From the IMG/VR virus record IMGVR_UViG_3300042559_000515, positions 1 to 64,000 of that record: a stretch of DNA of 64,000 nucleotides; one strand, 5' to 3'. The notes under the pieces are model-generated. The model was not told where the DNA came from. It saw only the letters and a list, made by a program, of their open reading frames with translations, and did no database searches. Positions 18,197 to 30,964 of this stretch are shown here, piece after piece (within the stretch, counting starts at the first letter, position 1; the number at the start of each line of letters is the position of its first letter). This DNA is from a virus. Position numbers and translations under genes: made by a program.

Positions 18197-19762
18197 CTAC
18201 CTGAAGAATGGGCTATTTGACTCTTGAATCTGTGGCATCGTGTCCATAACGGTCATTGCACAGGCAATTGCAAGGCTATCAGGGTAGTCGTCAAAGGCTC
18301 CCTTTTCATTTGGAGCCGCCGCTAACAGGTAAGGACCTTTATATACTTTTTCTAGGTCAGACATCTGTTGATTGAATCTTTTCCATGTACGAGTACGGCG
18401 AGCCTTACTATGACCAGGAAGGATGAGTTGGTCACGCTGAATAATCTCTGTGAGATGCACCCAGCGCTCGTTCTGAGCCTTTGAATCAGATGAGATGGCT
18501 AATACCTCAATATTAGGTAAAAGAATCTGTAGACGCTCTGCTACAGCGCCACCAACGCCCTGTGCGTCCACTCCTACACGGAGCAGGTCATAATGTCGCA
18601 AGAAGTCCACAATGTGGAAATATTGGGATTCCCATTCTTCATTGTTAATCTCAAGCCAGTTCAGGACACGATGCTCATAGAAACCGAATGGGTCTGGGTG
18701 GTCCCAGTCAACCCAGCACACAGTCACTACCGTTGAGTCGTTGGCTCTCGCCACATCTATCCCAGCGACACAAGGTGTGCGCCACCATTCTTTAACCAAT
18801 GGCATAGACGGGTCGTACAGTCGTTCCATACGCTCTTCAGTAACGAACATACCTTTTTCAAGGATGAACTTGTTCATGTAAGACATTTGGAATTCGTCAG
18901 AGTCTTCGCCAATACGCAATTTCTCTTTAGCGATGAATTTGGAGTAGTTGGGGTTGTATTTAGACGCAACCCTGTAGTCATACTCAAAGTGTGCGTTTCG
19001 GTGACCACGACCACCATTGGCGGAACGGCGCTTGTTATATTGAATCATCTTATAGAAATAAGATTTATGACGGTTAGCCGTACCAGTAAGGACCATAGAA
19101 CCGTTGTTGAACGCCAACATGGGGGCAATTGACTTGGTAATCATGACTTCATCGGCTTCCTGAGCCTCGTCCACTAGGACCATGTGGTAGGTCTTGGACT
19201 CAATCTTTGCCTTAGGGTTACATGTCTGCATACGACAGAGTGAACCAGAGTTCTTAAGGGTAATAAGGCGACCACGACCACGGGTACCACCACCTGTTGC
19301 CTTGTCATCAATCTCTGGGTCAAGGAGGAACTCAAGAGCATGGTCGCTGGTCAACTTGGACACGATACGACCAAACACAGTGTCGGCCTGCTCCTCGGTA
19401 GGAGCAAAAGTTCCAACCCAGAATCCCTTCTCAAACTTACCTAGCCACAGAGGGTAGACAGGAGCCAACTTGGGAAGGATGACCATCATGCCCGCAATAA
19501 CGGCAGACAAAACTTCAGACTTACCTGACTGGCGGGTTGCCACCACTGTCATTAGGTCACCGTCACCAAGGACGGCGGACTCTACGATTCGGTAAGCAAT
19601 TGGAATCTGGTAGGGGAAGAACTCAACATCACAGAACTCTTCGGTGAAGATAATGATGCGCTTAACTAGTTGGTCAATGAACTCGGCAGAGGTTTCATCA
19701 AGTTCCTCGCCCTCACCGAAATCTTCAGTAGGTTCAATTAGTTCATTTTCGTCTAAGGACAT
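18197..19762 (-). CDS. terL: Terminase large subunit
   Basis: A 521-residue protein with an ATPase half and a nuclease half. Walker A is ATRQSGKS at residues 75-82 and Walker B is MVLVDEAQ near 195-202 with the catalytic Glu following Asp. 'LTGTANRHKSYFYKMIQ' is the coupling region. In the C-terminal nuclease, 'AGIDVARANDSTVV' supplies the first metal-binding Asp of the RNase-H fold and 'VGVDAQGVGGAVAERL' the second. It cuts and packages DNA through the portal at 11648-13336. The gene is preceded by a small protein that may be its small subunit. Confidence 0.93.
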   Translation of the reverse strand: MSLDENELIEPTEDFGEGEELDETSAEFIDQLVKRIIIFTEEFCDVEFFPYQIPIAYRIVESAVLGDGDLMTVVATRQSGKSEVLSAVIAGMMVILPKLAPVYPLWLGKFEKGFWVGTFAPTEEQADTVFGRIVSKLTSDHALEFLLDPEIDDKATGGGTRGRGRLITLKNSGSLCRMQTCNPKAKIESKTYHMVLVDEAQEADEVMITKSIAPMLAFNNGSMVLTGTANRHKSYFYKMIQYNKRRSANGGRGHRNAHFEYDYRVASKYNPNYSKFIAKEKLRIGEDSDEFQMSYMNKFILEKGMFVTEERMERLYDPSMPLVKEWWRTPCVAGIDVARANDSTVVTVCWVDWDHPDPFGFYEHRVLNWLEINNEEWESQYFHIVDFLRHYDLLRVGVDAQGVGGAVAERLQILLPNIEVLAISSDSKAQNERWVHLTEIIQRDQLILPGHSKARRTRTWKRFNQQMSDLEKVYKGPYLLAAAPNEKGAFDDYPDSLAIACAMTVMDTMPQIQESNSPFFR

Positions 19763-19768
19763 ATTTCC

Positions 19769-19993
19769 CTATGGTTGTGTGGAACGAGATTGCAACTCAT
19801 CCCAAAGGTCTTTTACAAGATTTAACACCCTAGAGAATTCATCGGGTGATGCTTTATGGAATGCCCATTGGTCATAGGTGGCTCCAAGTTCCATAAGGCA
19901 AGCATTAAGCCACCCACGGAGTTGGATGTCATCCATATTTTTAATGCGGTCAGCCCGTGGGCGCTCCTGTTTTGTTTCCTTTCGGAACAGCAT
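19769..19993 (-). CDS. Small protein upstream of terminase, possible small subunit
   Basis: A 74-residue protein starting at ATG 19993; a TTG four codons upstream is also possible. It is helical ('DIQLRGWLNACLMELGATYDQW') and lies 6 bases before the large terminase gene. Small terminase subunits occupy this place, but no helix-turn-helix is obvious. The start overlaps the end of the upstream membrane protein gene. A start at Met24 (19936), just beyond that gene, would remove the overlap. Confidence 0.5.
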   Translation of the reverse strand: MLFRKETKQERPRADRIKNMDDIQLRGWLNACLMELGATYDQWAFHKASPDEFSRVLNLVKDLWDELQSRSTQP

Positions 19994-20408
19994 TCCAGTT
20001 TCCAATCTCGTGTGGTGTCAGGTCTAGGTAACGACCCTGCATTGCAGACAAGATACCCGATTCTTCACTGAGATGTTGTGGTTTACAGAGACCAACTTGT
20101 AGACAACGCTTAAAGGCAACAATGTAGATACCTGTCCCCTTGTTCCATGGAGAAGATGTTTGGTGCATGGTCCCAACACCCACATGAATTAAGCGTGTGT
20201 CTTTTTTCAAGATTGCGTACACACGACCATAAACATACAACTGGTCATGTTGAAATTTAAATACAAACTTAAAGTAGAAGAACGCAGGAATAATAAATGC
20301 AGGGTGTAGAACTATTGCAGATGTGGCATAACCAAGAAATACCAGCAATGGCCCAAATGTAAGGGCTTTAGCAATACTCTTAGAAATCTTGCGTGTGGTA
20401 GTTGTCAT
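19950..20408 (-). CDS. Membrane protein with two N-terminal segments
   Basis: A 152-residue protein. Hydrophobic stretches at about residues 16-32 and 35-52 ('AFIIPAFFYFKFVFKF') suggest a hairpin in the membrane. The C-terminal 100 residues are soluble with 'HVGVGTMHQTSSPWNKGTGIYIV'. The gene overlaps the KTSC gene by 29 bases and its neighbour downstream by about 44. No family is recognised. Confidence 0.5.
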   Translation of the reverse strand: MTTTTRKISKSIAKALTFGPLLVFLGYATSAIVLHPAFIIPAFFYFKFVFKFQHDQLYVYGRVYAILKKDTRLIHVGVGTMHQTSSPWNKGTGIYIVAFKRCLQVGLCKPQHLSEESGILSAMQGRYLDLTPHEIGNWNAVPKGNKTGAPTG

Positions 20409-20952
20409 CTCGTGAACCTATTCTGCTATATCTGTATGAGTTTAAAAAGTCATTAATAAAACGACCCTTTGAGTTACTGTTTGCAAAGTTATTATAGATA
20501 CTTTCAGGAACATTGTTGTACTTGTAGGTATCTCCACGCTTGTGGAACTTGACATAAACGGTGCCTAGAACATTTGTACCATATTGCGGGTCAACACCAG
20601 ATTTAGCAAGAAGATATTGTTTTTCTGCTGGCTTAGGAACAAACTTATGTGAGGCTACACGGGTACTTCGGTCAGGACCCTGACCATAGTTATCTTCTGG
20701 TGGACGAGCGTCAGCAACATAGTAGGTGTCATAGTTGATGGATACTCCACCCTCTTCACCTTCGGTTGGTAAGTTTTCTGACTTAACACGGGAAGAACCA
20801 AACATCTCAAAAGGAGGGAGGTGGTCTTCCTCTTCTCGTTCAGGTGTTCCGCTAGGGATTAACTGACGAAGGTCTCGGTTTGCACCAATCCGACCTTCTT
20901 CAGCAAGGATGTCTGTAAGACTTCTACCCAGCCGTTTTTTCGGTTTCGCCAT
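20380..20952 (-). CDS. KTSC-domain protein
   Basis: A 190-residue protein. The C-terminal 60 residues fit the KTSC domain pattern: an aromatic strand ('VKFHKRGDTYKYNNVPESIY'), then 'NNFANSNSKGRFINDFL' and a final Tyr/Arg-rich strand. KTSC is a small domain found at the end of lysyl-tRNA synthetases and as stand-alone phage proteins; its role is unknown and RNA binding has been proposed. The N-terminal 120 residues are polar and disordered. Confidence 0.6.
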   Translation of the reverse strand: MAKPKKRLGRSLTDILAEEGRIGANRDLRQLIPSGTPEREEEDHLPPFEMFGSSRVKSENLPTEGEEGGVSINYDTYYVADARPPEDNYGQGPDRSTRVASHKFVPKPAEKQYLLAKSGVDPQYGTNVLGTVYVKFHKRGDTYKYNNVPESIYNNFANSNSKGRFINDFLNSYRYSRIGSRDDNYHTQDF

Positions 20953-21058
20953 TTGATTCCTTTTGAATTAAAGCCGATTTTAGAATGGCTAATTCAACAT
21001 TAAGACGAGAAATCTCAGAAGAGAGATGCTTGATTACTTCTTGTGGGTCAATTTCCAT
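20924..21058 (-). CDS. Tiny coiled-coil protein
   Basis: A 44-codon frame starting MEIDPQEVIKHLSSEISRLN, with a clear heptad pattern of hydrophobic residues over residues 8-32. It overlaps the start of the KTSC gene by 29 bases, which suggests coupling. Too short to assign. Small coiled coils of this size are often assembly or regulatory partners. Confidence 0.5.
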   Translation of the reverse strand: MEIDPQEVIKHLSSEISRLNVELAILKSALIQKESNGETEKTAG

Positions 21059-21072
21059 GCGGAGATACTACC

Positions 21073-21600
21073 TTATTCAGGCTTAGGAAGTGCACGCCAT
21101 GCGGCTTCAAACTTAGCCGCATCCTTTGCCATTTCTGGAGAAAGTTCTAAATGCAACCACTTCCCGCCAAAACTTCCAGCGTTATCGGACTCACTAAAAA
21201 TCTTTACCCCAGCCTCATTTTCGCCTCTTGAGCACCTGAAACCTCTTCCATACCCCTGGTTTTTGTCCTTGGGGTTTGCGTCAAATGCGTAGTCGTGAAT
21301 CTCTTCAATTCCTAATTCTTTTGTGTACTTGATGAACCAGTTCCACATGGCAACGCCGACCTTGCGGTCGTCATACCCAATATCTACAGCGGCTCCAGTG
21401 GCGTGGACACTGAGGAATTTCTCCATGCCAGGGTCGCCAATCTTCTTACCAGCGGTCTTAGAGTTTCGCATCAATCGGGCGGAATAAATTCCCAGATTCT
21501 TTGTTTTCCATCTCTTGGCACAAAGTTCTGCCAGTTTCTCGGTTCCAGGCTGTGCACCTTTTCCATCAAATGCGGGATAATAACTGTATTTTCTTGGCAT
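21073..21600 (-). CDS. Endolysin, M15-type D-Ala-D-Ala peptidase
   Basis: A 175-residue single-domain protein. It has the M15 zinc pattern: 'SVHATGAAVDIGYDD' with H66 and D73, and 'KWLHLEL' with H150. These are the usual two His and one Asp zinc ligands. M15 endolysins cut peptide cross-links of peptidoglycan at the end of infection. No cell-wall-binding domain and no signal peptide, so it would need a holin. A second M15 domain occurs in the tail protein at the left edge. Confidence 0.8.
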   Translation of the reverse strand: MPRKYSYYPAFDGKGAQPGTEKLAELCAKRWKTKNLGIYSARLMRNSKTAGKKIGDPGMEKFLSVHATGAAVDIGYDDRKVGVAMWNWFIKYTKELGIEEIHDYAFDANPKDKNQGYGRGFRCSRGENEAGVKIFSESDNAGSFGGKWLHLELSPEMAKDAAKFEAAWRALPKPE

Positions 21601-21643
21601 GCACCTATTTTAGCCTATCTAGTCAAGGCTCGTTGATGTAGAA

Positions 21644-21886
21644 TCACCACTTATTTACAGGACAAAAAGCGTGTAGCAACTCTGTTTTTGTAGGCATATG
21701 ACAACCACACTTACTACATTGATGGGTAATCAAGTAGTGTGGGCAGGCTTCACAAATTGCCAATCGCTCTGCTTTCACAGTGTCAGATACTTTTGGAGTA
21801 TCAGGATTAAAAAGGGCTGTAGGGGTAACGATTCCTGCTTGTTGTTTGGCTAGGTTCTTAGCCTTCCAGTCTTGCCAAGGACTCAT
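21644..21886 (-). CDS. Small zinc-finger protein
   Basis: An 80-residue protein with a compact Cys cluster: 'ICEACPHYL', then 'QCSKCGCHMPTK', then 'FCPVNKW'. The C-terminal half fits a zinc-binding fold known from many phage small proteins, seemingly of unknown function. The ATG overlaps the preceding stop (ATGA). Likely nucleic-acid or protein binding. Confidence 0.6.
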   Translation of the reverse strand: MSPWQDWKAKNLAKQQAGIVTPTALFNPDTPKVSDTVKAERLAICEACPHYLITHQCSKCGCHMPTKTELLHAFCPVNKW

Positions 21887-22065
21887 GGCCTAACAAACCC
21901 TTCACCGTTCCAAAGCAACCCTTCTTCAACAGGGACATCGGAGACAATAATCTTTGGGTCGCTGCTGAGAATGGCTATCAACTTATCAACAGCATCCGAC
22001 TGGATATTTGGGACAGGCATTTCGCCTGCTACTTCTCCATCTACTACAAAAATAAAATGTGACAT
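21883..22065 (-). CDS. Unrecognised 60-residue protein
   Basis: I start it at the ATG at 22065 (MSHFIFVVDG), which has an AAGGAG ribosome site four bases before it. A TTG further up is less likely. Strand-rich small protein ('GEVAGEMPVPNIQSDAVDKL'), possibly a baseplate or regulatory accessory. Coupled to the zinc-finger gene by an ATGA overlap. Confidence 0.5.
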   Translation of the reverse strand: MSHFIFVVDGEVAGEMPVPNIQSDAVDKLIAILSSDPKIIVSDVPVEEGLLWNGEGFVRP

Positions 22066-22073
22066 ATCGCTCC

Positions 22074-22727
22074 TTAACAGCAACTAATGATTACGCACTG
22101 GTCTGTACCTGTCTTACGATAGCCGCCAACAGAGCAACTATCTACATTCTCAGGGCCAACTAGCCCTGAACCGCCTGAACAGGATGCATTAGCAGTTCCT
22201 GCACTATCGGAGTATAGCCATCCCCAAATAGTTCCAGTTACATACTGACCATTGTTAAGTTGGATGGTAACAAAATCAAAGTATGAAGTCCATGAACCAC
22301 AGGAACCAGTTGTGTAAGTAGTGCAACCAGAACCACTATTAGCGGTATACAAAGTGGCAGAACCGCAGCCAGCGCAATCCACCGATGATGCAGTAAAGCA
22401 ACCACTATTACAATCAGGAGCAGCAACAGTAGCGCCAGCGACATCATAAGATGGACAACCATCCTTTGTATAACGAGTGGGAATCTGGTAGGTGCGGTTG
22501 CCACATGACCCTGAGTACACAGCACTTAAAGTAGTTGTTCCCCAATCACGACCACCAGCGTCATGCCTACGGCAATCAGTCCATGCCCGTGCCCATACGC
22601 CGTCTTTCTTAGCCCATACACTTTTAGCGTAAAGCCAGTTTCCCCCTGATTTACCATACATAACGGTTCCTTGGGATTGGTCATCACCACCAACCCATGT
22701 TCCATTTTTGTTGGCTTTGAGAGTCAT
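22074..22727 (-). CDS. Cys-rich virion surface protein
   Basis: A 217-residue protein with about 17 Cys residues, concentrated after residue 60 in Ser/Thr/Gly-rich context. It starts with a repeat-like 'GTWVGGDDQSQGTVMYGKSGGNWLYAKS', a pattern of phage adhesin tips. High Cys with no reducing-enzyme motif suggests disulfide-bonded, extracellular structure. It lies among fibre genes and is probably displayed on the virion. Confidence 0.6.
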   Translation of the reverse strand: MTLKANKNGTWVGGDDQSQGTVMYGKSGGNWLYAKSVWAKKDGVWARAWTDCRRHDAGGRDWGTTTLSAVYSGSCGNRTYQIPTRYTKDGCPSYDVAGATVAAPDCNSGCFTASSVDCAGCGSATLYTANSGSGCTTYTTGSCGSWTSYFDFVTIQLNNGQYVTGTIWGWLYSDSAGTANASCSGGSGLVGPENVDSCSVGGYRKTGTDQCVIISCC

Positions 22728-22730
22728 GTC

Positions 22731-23258
22731 TTAAACCACAATCCAAACATCACCGTTACTTCCACCTGTGGGACCACTAGCAGATACGGTAATTGCAGTA
22801 GAAGCAGGACCTGTTGCACCTGTAGGACCAGTAGCACCTGTGGGACCAGTTGGTCCACCTGCGGGGCCAGTAGCACCAACGGGGCCAGTAGCACCTGTTG
22901 CACCCGTTAGACCAGTGGGACCAGTAGCACCTGTCGCACCAACTCCAGTTGGACCAGTTGGTCCTGTTAAGCCTGTGGGTCCTGTCGCTCCAACAGGTCC
23001 AGTAGCGCCTGTTAATCCTGTGGGTCCCGTGGCTCCTGTTACACCAGTTGGTCCAGTTGGACCTGCAACTGATGATGCGGCTCCAGTAGGCCCAGCAGGT
23101 CCTGAGGAATAGGCAAGAGACGACCACGCCGTGGTCCCATTACCAACTTTAAACTTACCCGTGTCTTTTTCAAGACCCATCTCACCTTCAGCAAGGATGG
23201 GGTTAGCGGTAGTCCACTCAGCCGCTGTACCTCTACGAAGTTGAATTTTAATAGGCAT
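22731..23258 (-). CDS. Collagen-like tail fibre with Mtd-type N-terminus
   Basis: A 175-residue protein. Residues 1-50 ('[20 protein letters not shown]', then '[20 protein letters not shown]') match the N-terminal module of major tropism determinant-type phage fibres. Residues 55-150 are Gly-Pro-Thr-Gly collagen-like triplets. The last 20 residues ('[16 protein letters not shown]') form a short strand-rich cap. It overlaps the next gene by one base (TAATG). Collagen-like shafts are trimeric and flexible. Confidence 0.8.
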   Translation of the reverse strand: MPIKIQLRRGTAAEWTTANPILAEGEMGLEKDTGKFKVGNGTTAWSSLAYSSGPAGPTGAASSVAGPTGPTGVTGATGPTGLTGATGPVGATGPTGLTGPTGPTGVGATGATGPTGLTGATGATGPVGATGPAGGPTGPTGATGPTGATGPASTAITVSASGPTGGSNGDVWIVV

Positions 23259-23584
23259 TACACACCACCTGCATTAATTGAGTCAATTCCACCGTATGAG
23301 GAATTGGGAAAACCACCATCTAGATTAGTTGAACCTGATGAAGCGGTTATATCAGTTTGTAACCAAAAAACATTAGTCATGTTTTCATCATCTGCGGACA
23401 CCACAATCTGCGTCCCAATAGTAGGTACAGCCCAAACACCATTAGAAGACTGCCTACCAATACGAGAAATTGAAATTTCTGTATTCACACCTGTTACCGA
23501 AGGAATTTTTACCCGAATCTCACCTGTAGTTGGGTTGGTATAGGTGACAAGGGCACGATGAACAATAGATGAGCAACTATGCAT
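23258..23584 (-). CDS. OB-fold baseplate-like protein
   Basis: A 108-residue protein; I start at ATG 23584, two bases past the upstream stop, rather than the GTG at 23620. The core ('[20 protein letters not shown]', then '[20 protein letters not shown]') is an OB-type beta-barrel as in gp5/VgrG-like baseplate spikes. Such domains connect spike parts. Role is inferred from this fold pattern. Confidence 0.55.
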   Translation of the reverse strand: MHSCSSIVHRALVTYTNPTTGEIRVKIPSVTGVNTEISISRIGRQSSNGVWAVPTIGTQIVVSADDENMTNVFWLQTDITASSGSTNLDGGFPNSSYGGIDSINAGGV

Positions 23585-23586
23585 AA

Positions 23587-24648
23587 TTAATCCTTTAACT
23601 GGTACCAACCATCTTCCCACAAAGTGAGGAGACGGTTGAAGTACTTCTCATACATTAAACCAACGGGAGTAAGACCATATCGGTCTTTAGCGTAGGTGCT
23701 GATTAACTGGCGGTCTAGTTCTGGCGCCTTTTTAGCCGCATCTACAAACTCTTGAAGAGTGTGGCAACGGAACCCCGTCACTCCGTCTTGGACAGTTTCA
23801 GTAAAGGCGCCCCAGTCGGTAGAGATAACAGGGGTACCACAAGCCATCGCTTCAATAGCCACTGTTCCAAAAGGCTCCACATAGATTGTTGGTGCAAATA
23901 GGGCTATTGCGCCTCCCATGAGTTCGGCTCTTTTTTCTGTTCCTACAACACCTACATACTCACCGTACTCTGGTGGTACACCCTGCCCAGCAATCACCAG
24001 ACGCTTCCCTAGAGCCTTACAGACATCTACGGCTATCTGGTAGCCCTTGCGCTCAATAAGGCGTCCCATATAGAGATAGTAATCCCCAGGTGTTTCTTGT
24101 AATGGAAAATCATCAACATCAATGTAACTAGGGATGACGGTGTCATAGAACTTACCGTCAAGGGCGTGGGGGTCGGTTACCTTGGAGCCGTAACAGGAGT
24201 GCATCCATGCGTAGGACTCAAATACCTTGTAGGGGGCAAATGAGCCACCATAACCAATACCGAACTCCACACTCAATTCATTTGGGAAAGCGTCAGCAAT
24301 AGGTTTGGAGGCATAGCCAGCGATAAGACAAATAAAGTCTTTGTGCTCTAAGCGCTCTTTAATTCCCTTGATGACATTGTTGTTGAAACTAACCCAGTGG
24401 GGAAGTGTCCAATCAAAAGAAGCCGCTGAGTAATGGTTGTCTCCAACTGCAACAAGCCGTTCTTCTTCTGTAATACAAACAATGTGCTCGTCACAAGGGG
24501 CTTCATTGAATTCCCCACCATACAGATAGACCGTATGACCAAGGTCTTTCATCATGATGCAGAACTTGCGAATCTTTTCTGTATAGGCGCAAGCCGTAAA
24601 GTCTTCAGTGGTGTTTGTGTGAGGAAGACTAACTATGTGGAATCTCAT
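23587..24648 (-). CDS. Glycosyltransferase, GT4/GT1-like
   Basis: A 353-residue protein (start at ATG 24648; a TTG one codon earlier is possible). The C-terminal half has the Rossmann donor domain: 'YLYMGRLIERKGYQIAVDV', 'LVIAGQG', and the E-x7-E motif in 'VEPFGTVAIEAMACGTPVIS' near residue 262. The acceptor half starts 'FHIVSLPHTNTTEDFTACAY'. GT4 enzymes transfer sugar from a nucleotide donor. In phages they may modify DNA or glycosylate virion or host surface. Gene neighbours are fibres, so virion modification is an inference. Confidence 0.85.
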   Translation of the reverse strand: MRFHIVSLPHTNTTEDFTACAYTEKIRKFCIMMKDLGHTVYLYGGEFNEAPCDEHIVCITEEERLVAVGDNHYSAASFDWTLPHWVSFNNNVIKGIKERLEHKDFICLIAGYASKPIADAFPNELSVEFGIGYGGSFAPYKVFESYAWMHSCYGSKVTDPHALDGKFYDTVIPSYIDVDDFPLQETPGDYYLYMGRLIERKGYQIAVDVCKALGKRLVIAGQGVPPEYGEYVGVVGTEKRAELMGGAIALFAPTIYVEPFGTVAIEAMACGTPVISTDWGAFTETVQDGVTGFRCHTLQEFVDAAKKAPELDRQLISTYAKDRYGLTPVGLMYEKYFNRLLTLWEDGWYQLKD

Positions 24649-25714
24649 CAAGGACCTGCTTCTTGTTTTTAAATAATCTTAACTGGTTATGTACATATGG
24701 GCTAAGCGATTCATGAATGTGTAATTGACAATGCTCAACGATTCTGTGAGTGTCGGACATTTCCCAATCTTCTGGAATTTGATAGTAGTCCCTAAATCGT
24801 TGAATACCAGCGTTTAGTTCATCTTGCTCCGCATTTAAAAGTTCTTGTGTATCCCAAATTCCTGGGTAAAGCACTGACAAGGATGATAGTGAACTACTTG
24901 CCATGTTCTTTTTAATAAATTCAATTAGTTCTGGTTTGTTAGGTTGCACATCCGTAGGACGCATTCGTGCGTTCTCGTTACCCTTAAGGTAGTTAGCAAC
25001 TTGCATGTCAACTTGTGTATCAATAAAGTCAAGTGTAAAACCAAAAGTATTTAAAAACTCAGATGCTTTAAGAGCAATTTCTTCGGTGTTGTTAAACGGT
25101 TCTTTAGTTACTTCTGACCATTCATACAAAACTTTAAACATTTCTGAAAGAGTAAGTCCAGCACAAGGGCTTTCTGCATTATTTTTATATTTTTCACGAA
25201 CTTCTTCGTCAAGATGTAAATGTAAGTAAATAAGATAACCAACACCATGCACTGATAATATTGATTCATATGCAATTATTTTATTAATTGTAGGAACAAG
25301 TCGTTCATCTTCTTGTACAAAAAGGTGTGGACCATACAGTGTGTTGTCACAACGCCATTCTGCTTCTGGGTCAAAAAGTGCTCTTGAAGAACAAAATCCA
25401 AAATACCCTTGTGTTGTGTTGTCAATATCTGTGTCATAGATGTCAACAACTCGTTCCCAGTAATTTAAGTTTACAATTTCTTCAATATCCCCTTGTTTAG
25501 CAATTAAACAATTATTAAAAGCGTGTCTAAAAGGATGTGGGATAGCAACCACAAGGTGACCATCTTGCATAGAAAACACTTCGGCATCTATAAATGGGTC
25601 ATCACCAGCAGGGGTACGGCGGTATAAATCTACGGTAGTTCCTGTAATGTGGTCTAGTACATAAAACAACTTGTGTGTTTTAATGGCATCAATGGTAAAT
25701 GGTTTAACAAGCAT
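24629..25714 (-). CDS. Unrecognised 361-residue protein coupled to the glycosyltransferase
   Basis: A soluble protein whose end overlaps the glycosyltransferase start by 20 bases. Its mid-part ('INKIIAYESILSVHGVGYLI') is helical, and the last 20 residues contain 'NQLRLFKNKK'. It has no known motif I can place. Coupling suggests that it works with the glycosyltransferase, for example as a second sugar enzyme or a sugar-binding factor. This is inference. Confidence 0.5.
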   Translation of the reverse strand: MLVKPFTIDAIKTHKLFYVLDHITGTTVDLYRRTPAGDDPFIDAEVFSMQDGHLVVAIPHPFRHAFNNCLIAKQGDIEEIVNLNYWERVVDIYDTDIDNTTQGYFGFCSSRALFDPEAEWRCDNTLYGPHLFVQEDERLVPTINKIIAYESILSVHGVGYLIYLHLHLDEEVREKYKNNAESPCAGLTLSEMFKVLYEWSEVTKEPFNNTEEIALKASEFLNTFGFTLDFIDTQVDMQVANYLKGNENARMRPTDVQPNKPELIEFIKKNMASSSLSSLSVLYPGIWDTQELLNAEQDELNAGIQRFRDYYQIPEDWEMSDTHRIVEHCQLHIHESLSPYVHNQLRLFKNKKQVLDEIPHS

Positions 25715-25722
25715 AAGCCCTC

Positions 25723-26936
25723 TTATGGTCCAAAGTATTTAAATGTTACACCACCAGCAACACCAGCATTAAACCAACCTTGTCCACCAGTTCCTACGAT
25801 TGGTCCGCTACCTGCTGGAACTGAACCATTTGCGCCAACACCTTGCGTGCCTCGTCCTCCACCGCCGTTACCGCCACGAAGACCGTAGGCTCCACCACCT
25901 GCGCCTCCTGCACCACCGTTGTGTGAAGCACTGTTTTGAGTGGCTGCGCTGGCACCAGCAGCATCAGTTCCACCGCCGCCACCGCCAGCGTAATAACCGC
26001 AATCGTAGGCGTAGCAAGTTTGGTAGCAAGTTTGGTAGCAGGTTTCGTAACAAGTGTCGCAGCAAACCGACCCATTAATACAGTTGCCATTCTTGTCAAC
26101 ACCTTCACAGCAGCGACAGTTACAAGCGTAAGGGTTACAAGAAAATGGGTTACAGTTAAACGGGTTGCAGTTAAATGAGTAGTAATAACCATAAGTATTG
26201 TTTCCACCACCTCGTGCTGAGTTGTCTCCTGAACCAACAGCACCGCCAGTTCCGTTTGGTGCGCCACAAGAACCTGGGTGTGCGCCAGTGCCACCACCGC
26301 CACCAGTCCATGTTGTTGAGCCAATAGTTAAGGTTGTATTTCCGCCTGCTGTTGCTCCACCAGCACCATTCCCACCGTTACCTCCTGTACCACCAGCACC
26401 TACGGTTCCACTAATTGTTTGAGTTCCTGTAGTAGAAGATGTGTGAGATGCAGAAAGACGATAACCGCCTCCGCCACCTCCTGCGTAGTTGGCTCCACCG
26501 CCACCACCATACAAAAGAATTTCGGTAATGGTAGGGGCAACACCAGGAATTGAGGGTAAAGACAACGAATAAGCACCAGCAGTGGTGTTTAAATAAGTTT
26601 TCAGACTCCAAGTAGTAAACGAAACAGTATTACCTGTTGTTGTCCCAACGCCATTAACTGCACGGCAACGGACATAATAAAGTGTTCCATTTGACAACCC
26701 AGTAACAGTTGAAGAAATTGTTTGATTTTGTCCAGTAGTTGTGGTTGCTGTTACTGTTGTAAAACTAGAAAAAACAGAACTTGTTGAATAATCAAAATAA
26801 ACAACAGTTGATAAGTTGTTTGCACTTACAGTGGCGTTAAAAGTTGCTTGATTTTGATTAAAGTTTGTTACAGCATCAGTTGTTACTGTTGGTAACTCGC
26901 CAATGCTAGAAGCAAATGTGCCTTTTTTGATAGGCA

Positions 26937-26937
<1 letters not shown>
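25723..26937 (-). CDS. Gly-rich tail fibre with fibronectin-like start and Cys-Tyr repeat
   Basis: A 404-residue protein. Residues 20-115 form a fibronectin III-like or similar beta-sandwich ('VYFDYSTSSVFSSFTTV', 'LSNGTLYYVRCRAVNGVGTT'). Residues 140-250 are Gly-rich. Around residues 255-320 is a Cys-rich stretch ('NPFNCNPFSCNPYACNCRCC', later 'TCYQTCYQTCYAYDC'). The remainder is Gly-rich again. It lies among fibre genes and is probably a virion surface adhesin; the tandem Cys-Tyr repeat is uncommon. Confidence 0.7.
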
Positions 26938-30220
<3,283 letters not shown>

Positions 30221-30224
<4 letters not shown>

Positions 30225-30940
30225 ACTGGGGGCACAGAGGTTGAAGGCTCTACAACAACCTGCCCCTGCGAAATGCTTGACCAATCACCAGCACTATCTT
30301 TTACGAATAGGTCAAATGAATAGGAGCCAGCAGGGATACCATTGGTGTCAGAGATATGGATTTCTAGCGTGTAACCTGCCTTAGGCGCAATGTACCCACG
30401 CTTGTTAGAAGGGCTTAGGGCGATAATAGTTGACTCACTTGGAGCAGTTGAGAACCAGCGGAGGTCAAGGACGGTGGTTCCAGAAGTGTTCTTTGCCTGC
30501 ATGAAAGCATCAGTGACAGTCAAGATGTTGCCATCAGAATCTTTCCATGTGTAGGACTGGCGGAAGTCTGTATATTTCTTGAAACGGATTTCCATAGCGA
30601 GAGCGTCCTCCAGAGGCGTAATGTTGTCTAGGGCAGATACTGTAATTGTACCTTTTGAAATCATTGTTTGGATACCCTTAACAGTTGCAAGGACATCATA
30701 AGAAAGTTCACCGAGTGGTAAATCTTGTGTTTCTTCTGCTGTTAGGCTTAACTCCACCCCACGCTCAGTAGTAATAGTGGTGGTAATCTCGGCTACAGTC
30801 AAATCACCTGTCTTGATGTAAGCACGGGCATCAGTAGGGGCATACAAACGGCGTGTTCGTCTATCCTTAATGATAAGCAACCGTTCCCACGGTAATCCCC
30901 GTGTGAGACTGTATTTAATTGTCTGAGCCTGATAAGACAT
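30221..30940 (-). CDS. Baseplate/fibre adaptor with two beta-sandwich repeats
   Basis: A 239-residue protein with two similar beta domains. Each begins with an aromatic strand then '[15 protein letters not shown]' or '[16 protein letters not shown]', and each ends with a Ser/Thr-rich strand. The pattern recalls the LtfC/BppU-like beta-sandwich of fibre adaptors. The stop overlaps the long fibre ATG. Probably an upper-baseplate connector for the collagen fibre. Confidence 0.55.
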
Positions 30941-30964
30941 GTATCTATTCTACTTCAGAACAGG

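Noticed and set aside
22768-23112. Plus-strand Pro/Val-rich frames opposite the collagen-like genes (also 27406-29985)
   Set aside because: Complement of Gly-Pro-Thr triplets; repeated composition, no ribosome sites, wrong strand for the operon.
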